Assembly (NCBI GenBank): GCA_036971715.1
Contig: JAVHJL010000003.1
Location: 3,100,001-3,164,000 of the forward strand
Reading direction: 5' to 3'
Source: Arthrobotrys musiformis
Taxonomy: Eukaryota; Ascomycota; Orbiliomycetes; Orbiliales; Orbiliaceae
Length of the DNA stretch: 64,000 bases
The first letter of the stretch is position 1, and every line of letters begins with the position of its first letter. The notes below the pieces were generated by a model, which had not been told where the DNA came from, did not search any database, and saw nothing but the letters and a program-made list of their open reading frames with translations. The position numbers and the translations under genes were made by a program. Below, piece by piece: positions 39,255 through 48,746 of the stretch.

Positions 39255-40186
39255 TTACCACGGAGTACCCTGCCCCCAGTGCTCATTCCTCTCACCCCAC
39301 CTACTCGCAATCCAGCGGGTATTATCCCACGAAGTACTACTGGACTGCATCACCATCGGCCTAATCCCCGCAATATTATGCCCACTACTCCCATCATAAT
39401 CCAAAACTAAATCCTCAAAAATCAGCCACCCAAGTTTTCAAAAAGAAGTTTCAAAAAAAAAAAAAAAAAAAAAGGGGGGGGTGTGAAAGAAAACTCACTA
39501 GCCTGTGGCCCACAAGCCCCGGGAGAATGATTATACCCCGTATAAGTAATCGCCACCCTCTGCCCATTATCAACCTCATTCCCATTCCACCCAAATCCCC
39601 AATTAATCCACCCCCCCTTCCCATACCTCACAAACCACCCGGCCTCGAAAACAACCATAGTGTAACACCTATCCAGCACCCCAAACCAAGCGGTATTATC
39701 GATATCGACATACGTATGATTGATGAAGAAATACTCAGCGCACGGATTCGCAAAAATCATAACGCTGAGACGGTTAGACCACACTTCCTCCTCATCCATC
39801 GTTCTATCGAGGAGGGCGGAGACGAAGGCGCCCTGGTTGTTCGCCCAATCTTGGTAGCTTTCGAAGAGTTCGTAGAGGATTTTACCGATTGCCGCGCCGA
39901 GTTCTGGAAGACGATTGATTAGCGGAGTAAGAAATTGGTTGGAAAGGTTAAACTTACTGCCGTCCTCGCCGCCTCTGGGGTCGGTATCGAGTTTTTCGAC
40001 ACCCCCCGCAGGCCCGGATGGTGGTTTCCGGATTTTAAACAAATCATTCGGAGAGACCCTGATAGTAGACAAATCGACCGTCGGCCTCTCCTTCACTTCC
40101 ACCTCCTCGACGTCCTCGGGAGGGTGGGAGAAGGTAAACTTCTCAGGCTTGACTGTCAATTTGGAAGATGCATCAGCGGAAGCCAT
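39255..40186 (-). CDS. Unrecognised 261-residue protein, Trp/Gly-rich C-terminal half
   Basis: I do not recognise the family. My three-exon model is 40186-39958, 39903-39499, 39406-39255. Intron 1 is only 54 nt, a multiple of three without stops, but has GTAAGT, a GCTAATC branch and CCAG. Intron 2 has a GTGAGT donor, a T-rich run and an acceptor ending TTTAG. Past it the frame runs through ILDYDGSSGHNIAGIRP and SSTSWDNTRWIASRWGE to TGGTAA. The N-terminal 75 residues are charged and probably disordered. The rest contains NPCAEYFFINHTYVDIDNTAWFG, DRCYTMVVFEAGWF and KGGWINWGFGWNG, suggesting a beta-rich fold with repeated aromatic and Asn/Gly turns. No signal peptide and no membrane segment. Expression, cellular site and role are unknown. 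Exon 3 is my inference and would change the C-terminus if wrong. Confidence 0.72.
39456..39480. repeat. A-run and G-run inside an intron (T/C-rich on the coding strand)
   Basis: About 20 A followed by seven G on the plus strand. On the minus, coding strand it is a CCCCCCC-T20 stretch inside intron 2 of the 39255-40186 gene, serving as an extreme polypyrimidine tract. Confidence 0.8.
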
Positions 40187-41425
40187 GTTTGAAGATCAAA
40201 AAATGGAATAGTATTTATTCTCGGAATATATGAGGTAGAGTAGCTAGAAGCTGCTGCTGTATGGATCTAAGTTCATCACGGTGGGAAAACCCCAGCGTTT
40301 TATAGACAACCTCAACCACTACGCATCGCAATGATATCTATAAATCTATAAACCGCACCGTAATTAACAAAAGCAGCTACCCCAGACAAGACCAAAAGCG
40401 ATCATAACCGCCCACTCCAAAACCCAAACAGGGAACACAGCAGAAGGCGGGGTTCAAGAGCGAAACTTACCAACTATCGACATCTTGTACATAAACTACA
40501 ATAACACTACAAACTTAAAAGGCAGAAGAGGAATGCACATGCGAGCCTTGCCTCCTATACCACACCTTCCAGGGTTCACAGGATGTGAAATTCCGAAAAT
40601 ATTTGAATCTATATTACGACTATATCCACCAAATCAAAGATGGAAATAGTATATTGCAACCGGCAAAGTTAACCAGTATACCGGAAATCGACTTTTTGTA
40701 TACTATACAAGAAAGCATTTCCCTGATCGTAGTATATAGCTATGAACATCATAAGATAATCAAACCCACAGCTCTACTCGTTCTAGCTTCAAACCAACCA
40801 ATTGACTTTCACAGGTTGATATCCTGCATTAGATCGCAGAACTGGCATTGGCATATTATAGAATACGTAAGCAGTACACAAAACTTTGCCCATCCAATGG
40901 TAATATTGGTTGGTGCGCAGTGGGTTGGAAATGAAGTTTATATTACTTCACATGCGCGGTACAACAAGTCGACTCTTCTCGGAACGGTGAATCCAATCGA
41001 CCTTGTTGGAATTTGTCTACCGGCAACGCACACATCAAGCTTGACCTTCGAACCCGTCCATTTTACGTAAAACCTGTTCCACGATCAATTGCGGTAGTCT
41101 CGAGACCCCTCGATTGATCGTTCATAAAGACTCCCTGTTGCGTTACAAAGCACAAAGCAGACGCCATTGTAACCAATATCCCCGTAAAACAGAAAACAAT
41201 CATGTGCCCTGCAAACATCCGTGAATCAAAAACCGCCCGTTTATGCACCAATTTCCCTTTCGAGATTTATATAAAAAACCACAAGGCAAACCCGCAGCAC
41301 GCTATCTAAACCCGCCTTGACCGCGCTTAAAACACCCTCAATTGCAACCTCACGCGCGCAGGAATATAATCCCATCCCAGATCCCATCCCATACCCCCAC
41401 CCCCTCCCCCAAAAATGCATCAACG
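40187..41425. other. Divergent spacer between the unknown gene and the M28 peptidase gene
   Basis: Contains both promoters. A 161-codon open stretch at 40585-41070 lacks an ATG near its beginning and has no family likeness. 41300-41420 is C-rich (CCCATCCC units). A small minus-strand frame at 41063-41251 with one hydrophobic segment is treated as chance. Confidence 0.5.
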
Positions 41426-42614
41426 ATGTCCTGCCCCCCACAGATCCCCCTCTTCCCCCCGCTCTCCCAAAACCCCCAAATAACCCCCCTCGTAAACCTC
41501 AATTCTATAATCCAAACCCTCGCAGAAGATCTAACAACCCTCACATCCTTCAAAACCCGCTACTTCCGCTCCCAAACCGGTCGAAGGGCCTCGGAATGGC
41601 TTCACAACCGCATAGAATCCCTAATATCCGGGGGCGCATACGACGCCTCGGTCGAGTATTTTAACCACACCTGGATCCAACCGTCTGTTATCGCCCGTCT
41701 GCAGGGGATATCAAATACCGTAAAGCACCCCCTAGCTTCCAAATCTCCTCTACAATCTCTAATAATTGTATACAAAAAAGACAGTAATAATATCCTCCCA
41801 CATAGACTCCCTAAACCTAAACCTCCCTTCCCTCCTCCCCGCCCCCGGCGCAAACGACGACGCATCCGGCGTCTCCGCCCTCCTCTCGATCCTCCAATCC
41901 CTCCTCTCCTCCCCGCCACTACCCCTAAAAAACACCCTAGAATTCCACTTCTACTCCGCAGAAGAAGCAGGCCTCTGGGGCTCAAACGACATCTTCTCAA
42001 CCTACAACACCCTCCACAAACAAATCCACTCCGTCCTCCAGCTCGACATGATCGGTACCCCCTCCGCTAAAATCGGCATTGTAACCGACTTCCTCCCCGA
42101 GTCATTCGCGGGGTATATATCACACATAGCAACAAAATACACCTCTCTAACCCCGGTACTCACAACCTGCGGATACGCCTGCAGCGACCACGCATCCGCT
42201 ATCAGATACGGATACGCGGGGGGACTGATAACCTCCGGTACAATACCCGAGCTCTCGAAAGCAGATTATTCACATACCAAACACGACACAATGGACAAAT
42301 TATCCACCCCTCACATCGCAGAATTCGTGAAATTCGGCATCGCGTGGATGGTGGCATTGGGAACCGCGGAGCTGGAGGTGGAGAGGAGGGGGTATATTTG
42401 CGATAACGGTTATCCCGATGGGTGGATGGGTACCATCCTACGGTTCTCCACCGCCAGAGCCGCCGACCCCGCGGGTTTCGGCCTCTGGATTCTGGCGGTA
42501 GTGATCTTATTAGCCATCGCCAGGCCGTGGGAGGAACTCCCCTTCCTCATGAGATTCTGCAGAAAAGTCAAAAGACGCTTCAGGAGGGGCTACACCTCCC
42601 TCACAGGCGATTAA
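41426..42614 (+). CDS. M28-family zinc aminopeptidase with C-terminal membrane segment
   Basis: Two exons, 41426-41719 and 41781-42614, give 375 residues. The intron restores GISNTTVIISSHIDSLNL. All five M28 zinc ligands are visible: His105 (SSHIDS), Asp125 in GANDDASG, Glu160 with the general base Glu159 (SAEEAG), Asp187 (LQLDMIG) and His266 (TKHDTMD). Cys228 and Cys232 (CGYACSD) would form the usual short disulfide. N-terminal blocks FKTRYFRSQTGRRASEWL and WIQPSVIARL match secreted leucine aminopeptidases. Near residues 330-350 a hydrophobic helix (FGLWILAVVILLAIA) is followed by a basic tail, so it may be membrane-anchored. A signal peptide is expected but none is seen at this start; a further upstream exon is possible, since CCCCACAG lies just inside the current start. 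It overlaps nothing and converges with the RRM gene. Confidence 0.85.
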
Positions 42615-42672
42615 AATAGTCCTATCAATAAATAACCCCCATAGTAATACCCACAAAAACGCCAAAATAAAT

Positions 42673-43218
42673 TCACTTAACCCTCGGCCCCGCAACATCC
42701 AACCCCTCCAACCCCTCCATCGGATCCCCAGCTTTAGCCTCCTCAACAACCCTCCTATCCTCCTCATCAACCTCATGCTTCTTTAACCACCCTTCCTGCT
42801 CCCAAACCGCAACTTTACTCCCCAACCCGCTTTCAACCTTCCCTCTCCCATCCCTGAACCCCAGGTTCTTGGCTTGAGACACCCGTATCACCCGTCCGAA
42901 TAACTCCGCCTGATCAAAGTTATCGATCGCAGCCGCCGCGTCCGTGGGATCCGTGAATTCAACGTACGCGAATCCCTTCGGCAGGGAGGTCGAGCGTTCC
43001 ACAGGCAGGTGGATATCGGTTATAGGTCCGAAGGGGAGGAAGAAGGAGTGCAGTGTTGACGATGTAGTCGTCGTCGGATCCAGGCCGGCTGTAAATTTCA
43101 AAAAAAGAAAGAAAAAAAAAAAATTAGTCAATTTAGAAAAAAGGAGGAAATATCGAAGAAAGGGGGGGGTTTACGTACTAACATAGACCGTAGCCTTGAC
43201 TCGTGTTTCGTCAGACAT
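42673..43218 (-). CDS. Small RRM protein related to the RNA-binding domain of PPIE/Cyp33
   Basis: Two exons, 43218-43179 and 43088-42673, give 151 residues. One RNA-recognition motif fills residues 9-85: RNP2 is VYVTGL (11-16), spanning the intron; RNP1 is KGFAYVEF (51-58). The wording FGPITDIHLPVE, DAAAAIDNFDQAELFGRVIRVSQAK is that of the N-terminal RRM of the spliceosomal cyclophilin PPIE, but no cyclophilin domain follows. Fungi often carry this as a stand-alone protein. The C-terminal 60 residues are acidic and helical (HEVDEEDRRVVEEAKAGDP). It probably acts in nuclear RNA processing. The donor is GTACGT, leaving one base; a competing GTTAGT four bases upstream would shift the frame. Confidence 0.88.
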
Positions 43219-45027
43219 CGTGGATTGGTTTGGATTTTGTATAAAAGGATGTGGAAGCAAGGCAGCTCTTCGTTCGATGGGTTAGATTGGCGACCAAAAG
43301 TTCGCGTGGGTGGATCTTAGTCAGGGCACGTTTTGGCCTTGGCAAATAACTCCATTCGACAGATGGCCAGGGATGTTGGAGAAGCTTAGCTCCAGGCTCC
43401 CCATCTCATTCACCAAACAAAAATAAATAAAAATAAAAATAAAAATAAAAATAACATTAAAATAACTTTAGTCGCAAAGGAATAGCTGCTTCTGCCGCTA
43501 TATACAAATCTATATTTACCCACATCTCGCCGTCCAAAGGTGCCTGCCTGCCTAGCCGTATAACAAAAGCGAGATAATAAGAGAGAAAAAAGTAAATACA
43601 CCATAAACCCTCGAACACCATCTTCGCTCGCTCGCAGTTCAGCTCTGCATCACACCCTATACAACTACTTAAGTTACTTGAAGCCTGACTCCTTATATGT
43701 ATCTATATTTGTATTTGTACACACAAACTACTTCTGTCGTACCACCACCAAGACTGGTATCGACACTTATCTCGCAAACCAGATGCTACTGTGTCTGATC
43801 GACACCGTGTACCCAGTATATAATTATATATAATACACGTTGCTCCGGACATCAAAGTATATAACCAAATCCAATCCCACCAACCCCATCACGATTACAA
43901 AGAACCCCCCAAGGCATCGTCAGTCGCCACCGTGGCCAGTACCATATCGCTTATCCAACTACAAGATAACCCTACAACTCTACCGAATCAAGACGAGATA
44001 GTAATAGTAATAGTTAAAAAGCATTATTATGATATTGTAATTTCGTAATTTGTAGTAGTGGTGGTAGTAGTAGTTGTAGTGGTAGTAATAGGAGGAGAGG
44101 AATAAAAAAGAAAAAGTGAAATAAGCTATCGAAAGCTGTAGTAATGGTTTCTTCTGACAGTAGGAGAAGCGGTTCCGAGGTAGCGGTGTTCGGAGCCTCT
44201 CTCGAGAAGACAAAGTATAATAAAGAAAAAAATATAAAAAAAGCTTGCTCCCATCCGAGAACACACAGTAGAAAAAAAACAAAGGGAAACACCACCGAGT
44301 GACAATTCAAACAGAAGCCAGAAGAGAGACGAAAAAAGGAAACCGTAATAAACAGGAAGATATCGGCCAAAGCAACAGAAAGGAAGACCGGAACTCCGTA
44401 AGGGCAAAAAGGCGATATTTTTTTGATAAAGACAAACATTGGCAAAAGGGAAAGGAGAGAGGAAAGGAAGCAAAGGCCAGAGGTAAAGAAATTAGAGAAG
44501 GAAAAAACATCCAAGCAAGGTCATTCGGTTCCAACTCGGGTACCAGGATGAAGGAATGGATACAATTCATTCAAGGTACGGCCCTCCGTGTAACGTACAA
44601 TACATTTGCGAACCTAGAGGTTGGCTAAAGAGGTGAAGGGAAGTAATCAGAGTGTCGTCATCAGTCCACCGAGAGAGAGAAAAAAGCTGAAGCATTGAGA
44701 TGAAACAGAACGGATAAGTCGTAAAAATTATCAGTCGTTAATCGAGGCTCGAGAAAAGAGGACCGTTCGTCTTATTCGTAAACCGAGGTGTCGGCCGCTA
44801 TCCTCAAAAATGTGTATATATGGCATTCGGTCCAAATATCAGAGCTTCGAAAATATATAGATATCCAAACGCCGTGGTTGTTCGCAAAGAAAAAAGCCTT
44901 GTGCATTCGGTCAACCTTCGGGTCGGTTCAAGCGTCGCCAGGAAATCCAAATGGCTCGCAATGTCGTAAATAGAAAATCGCACTTTTCCAAACCAAACCA
45001 TAGAATCGGATCTTGCTGTTTGGTCGA
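43219..45027. other. Intergenic spacer between the RRM and G-alpha genes
   Basis: RRM promoter at the left, G-alpha 3' region at the right. It has an (AAAAT)n microsatellite at 43420-43454 and a (GTAGTG)n-like stretch at 44048-44095. Purine-rich 44290-44520 yields overlapping low-complexity frames. No gene seen. Confidence 0.5.
43420..43454. repeat. (AAAAT)n microsatellite
   Basis: About six copies of AAAAAT/AAAAT, probably a simple slippage repeat. Confidence 0.85.
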
Positions 45028-46527
45028 CTATAAGATACCAGAGTCCTTGAGGGCGTTCTGGAGAATTGTCTCCTTAACTGCAGCGAATACTAGTCTGATA
45101 TTCGAGGTGTCGGTGGCTTGTGTAAGACTATTTTTGCTGTTAGCTGCAAATCCTCACGTAAGCCTTCGAGGGAATACATACTGAGGATATAGATTTAGGT
45201 GTGCACGGTTGACCTGGTTGAATCTCCAGAGAAGATACTTTGCGGCTCTGTTGACATCTGGGCCGCCGGAGTAGTCGGGGAAGTAATTCGACAACGGCGT
45301 CCGCGGCAGCTTCTGCCTAAACAGATCCACCTTGTTCAAGAATAGAATAATACTTGTTCGGACGAACCATCTGCTGTTGACGACCGAGTCGAATAACACC
45401 AAGGACTCCAACATACGGTTCTAATCAAAGTCAGAAGCCTGCATATTTCATCATTTAAGTCTCCATTTTCTTACCTGATTTTGTTCTTCTAATAGAACCT
45501 GGTCGTATTCGCTCAATGCGACGCAGAAAATAATGGATGTGACCGACTCGAAGCAGTGGATCCACTTTTTCCTTTCGCTTCTCTGACCACCGACGTCAAA
45601 CATGCTAAAAATCTAATTAGTATGGCGATCCAATTTCTCGGTCATTCGGAGGAATTCGTACTGAATGTTCAACTGCCCCATGGTAAATCGCGTTTCGTAG
45701 ATACCGGTGGTTTTTGTTCTAGCGCGTAGCACATCTGCTTCCGAAGGAATGTATTCTGGGGCACCTATCCGTGCAGCTTCGGCAAAGAAACTAGAAGGAG
45801 AGAAAACCCAGAGTGTTAATACAGACCGAAATTACGAAATTATGACCCACGAAAAGGGAAGTAAAAAAACGTACTAAGGTGCCGAATCCATAATATAAAA
45901 TTCGCTTTGGTGTTCGAGTACGGAGGGAACCGCCGGGTCGTCCCATAACGCGGCTACCGCCTTGCTAACGCGAAGGTCGAGAGGAACGCTCGGATCCGGG
46001 TCCACTTGGAAGGTATATAGGAAGTCCATATGTTCCTGAGAGCCGGATGTTAGTATTTCGTCGGCGAGATTCCGGTTTTCGAATTATCGTCCATACCTTA
46101 TTCGATTCATGCTCCGGTACAATGTCGAACTGTCGCATAGCATCTATCAGGGCCTTCGCGCAATCGACCAAGTTTTTGTAGACGGTTAATCGGTACTGTG
46201 CCAACTCCTCTACTGTGTATCCGTTTTGGTGTATAATCTTCATCTGTTTCACGATAGTCGATTTCCCGCTCTCACCGGATCCTGCCCAGCCAACCCGATG
46301 TTAGGAATAAAAAAATCAAATAAAAGGATAAAACCCGCCAGCCTTGTGATTTTCAGAGCCGTAGACGGGAGAGAGGGGGGAGAAAGAAATAAAAGCCTAC
46401 CTAATAATAGGATTTTGCATTCGCGTCTTAACCGCCTGGAGTCGTCCATGATTTCTCTGTCTATTGCCTGACTCTTTTTCCTCTGCTCCATCTCCTCCGA
46501 TGCTTCTCTCGACATGCAGCCACCCAT
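45028..46527 (-). CDS. Heterotrimeric G-protein alpha subunit, fungal group III (GNA-3/GanB type)
   Basis: Seven exons: 46527-46401, 46281-46097, 46035-45875, 45790-45662, 45604-45475, 45420-45182, 45127-45028; 356 residues, exactly family size. The N-terminus MGGCMS has a myristoylation Gly2 and palmitoylation Cys4, placing it on the inner plasma membrane. GTP-binding blocks are GSGESGKST (43-51), the switch I Arg182 in [24 protein letters not shown] with catalytic Gln208, and NKVD (273-276). The usual TCAT loop reads VFAAVKET, and the tail ends KDSGIL without the C-terminal Cys of group I. Those traits, with [19 protein letters not shown], point to the group that feeds adenylate cyclase/PKA in nutrient sensing and conidiation. 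The whole chain keeps phase through six introns. Confidence 0.95.
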
Positions 46528-47317
46528 TTTGGCTGACTTGCAATCTCACCGAAAGAAGAGAAAAAAAGGAAAAGAAAGAAAAGGGAAGATAATGCAGTGC
46601 TGCACTCGATCGGACAAACAGGATCCTTTAATCTGCGATTTCGAGAGTCTACAGGATGCCTAAGGAGTATTAAACCAAGGGAGATTTTTGGATGGAAGGA
46701 GAGAAAAAGTCGCAGGGTCGGATATTAAGGCGAAGATATCAAATCTGTCGGGTGGAAAGGTCGGAACGCGATGGAAACTGCCAGAGTTCTGGTGTGATGT
46801 CGGAAGAGTGTTGCGAGATGAGACCAGCGCGTCGATTGGAAGAGTTGGAATGGGTCTTATGTATGTAGCATGTATGTACGGTACGGGACGATGGTGTTGA
46901 GCGATGAATTTCCCGATCGGAAAGGGAAAAAAGGGAAAAGGGAAACGAGAAAGGAAGAAGAGAGAAAGAGAAAGAGAAGAAGAAAAGATAAAAATAAAAA
47001 TAATAAAATAGTAAAGATAATAGAAATAATAAAAAGAAAAAGGAAGAAGTCGAGACGGGTTTCCCGGCAGTCGGAGAAGCTCAGGATATTTTTTCTTCGG
47101 GGGGTTGTCGAAGAAGGAGGTTTTGGATTGATGGTGTATAAGACGATTCGATATAACTACTAAGACTACTACTACTACGGCAGCCAGAGGACCAGACGGA
47201 GAGAAAAGGTGAAGGAGGTCAGGAAGGAGGAGAAGGAGGAGGAGAACGATCCGGAGAAGTCAAGTCGAGTCGAGTTGAGTCGGTTTCGGGATTTTGGGTT
47301 TTAAGATTTGGTTGTGA

Positions 47318-47347
47318 GGATGGATGGATGGATGGATGGATGGATGG
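47318..47347. repeat. (GGAT)n microsatellite
   Basis: About seven GGAT units, roughly 0.8 kb upstream of the G-alpha start codon. Confidence 0.85.
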
Positions 47348-47460
47348 TTTTGGGTTTTGGGGGAGAGGTGAGAAGAAGTAAGAGTTTTGGATGGGTTTGG
47401 GTGGATGGGCGGATGGCTGGCGGACTGTTGGTTATAAAATGCGCGGTGTGTTTGACCGGC

Positions 47461-47615
47461 CGGAACCTGGAACGGGCACCAATAATTGGAACTGGAACTG
47501 GAACAGACAGACAGACCAGAGAGACAGGCAGAAACTGGAACTGGAACTGCAACTGGAACTGGAACTGGAACCGGGCTGGGCTGCTGGGCTGGCGGGCTGG
47601 GCTGGGCTGGGTTGG
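47461..47615. repeat. GGAACT / GCTGG compound tandem repeat
   Basis: Blocks of GGAACT, interrupted by CAGACAGACAGACC, are followed by a GGGCTGG series. The region stays open in all three plus frames, giving Trp-Asn and Thr-Gly repeat peptides that I reject as genes. Confidence 0.85.
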
Positions 47616-48720
47616 AGGTGTTTTATTTCGAGAAATGCACCTGCAAAGGGGGAAACACCGCTAGCCTGTTATAATTATTACTCCTGCTGTACTAATTAAT
47701 CCTACTTCCGGTATCTGCGTATAGTATACCAACGATGAGAAGTAATGATGATGGTTGCTGAAGAGGATATATAAGAAGGGACAGTAATATAGTTATAAAA
47801 TGTAAGAGAGAATTCAAGAGGAAGAAGAGACTGGCCTCTTCTGCCTGTATAAGCAACCACGAGATAGTACTGCCATGTGCGGGCCCTGGCTATTGTCCTA
47901 GTCTTGGCCGTGGTAGTTATACGGTCTGCCTGGTCCACACAATATATAATATGCAGTGCCGTACAGCAACTGCTGCAGGTGTTCTCTCTCCTATCAGCAT
48001 CAGCAAGTAACTGCCCGGTACTTCTCACTTACTGGCATTACTACTACATAATATTGCTACGAACACGGGAAGAGAGGCCTAGGAGGAGGATTCTGTCCAG
48101 GGCAGACAACCCGACAGCAAACCGACCGGGGTTCCGGAGGCTGGACAATCAAGAATGCGAATGGGACCACCGGTTTCAACTGTTAAACTGACTGCCCTCG
48201 ATATCATATTCTCTGGGAGATACTTCAATACACTGCATCACTCATATAAAGCTATGTGAATTCATTCAAGTGACTGCTATACTATGTGATATGACTCGAT
48301 TCGACCCGAAGTGACAGTGAACAATGTGAAACAAGCGAATCCTCTGTAAGGCCAGTACATCCAGACTTGCTTCCTACATACACTCTCATGACGAGAAAGA
48401 AAAAAAAACTCTGCTGGCTCCAATCCGCAGCTTCGCCTTATTCTTCTTCTTCTCACTAGCACTATCGTTCTTCACATTCACATTGGAAACAGCCAAAGGG
48501 CGAAAGAGAAAGAAAAAAAAATTGAGTGAGGCAGGAAAGAAAATAAAGAAGGAAAAAAGGATGCCAGGCTGATGCCGCAAACGTGATGGCACCAAACATC
48601 CTCAACAGCCCCTTCAAAAGAAATTTAAAACTCCAGACAAGCAGGAAGAAGAAAACATCAGACCGCCCTCCGACAATTCACTAACACTGTTACTACATAC
48701 CACCGCGCACACATGCACAC

Positions 48721-48746
48721 ATACATACAGATACAGATACAGATAC
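48721..48746. repeat. Short ATACAG repeat
   Basis: Three to four ATACAG units following a short ACATAC run. Confidence 0.7.

Noticed and set aside
40585..41070. 161-codon open plus-strand frame
   Set aside because: It begins at GTG and has no ATG until near residue 105. It shows no motif, and codon use resembles the AT-rich spacer. It could only be real as part of a spliced gene I cannot see.
41063..41251. 62-codon minus-strand frame with one hydrophobic segment
   Set aside because: Short, no family, and lies in the shared promoter region of two genes.
43980..44628. Overlapping frames on both strands rich in Phe/Leu or Lys/Arg
   Set aside because: The sequence is a purine/pyrimidine-asymmetric stretch that gives low-complexity peptides.
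47308..47699. Overlapping plus-strand frames with Trp-Asn or Thr-Gly repeats
   Set aside because: They translate GGAT and GGAACT microsatellites. All three frames are open together.
47877..48191. 104-codon frame starting with a signal-peptide-like hydrophobic stretch
   Set aside because: The start codon is GTG, there is no fungal-style context, and the remainder has no pattern. Probably chance.
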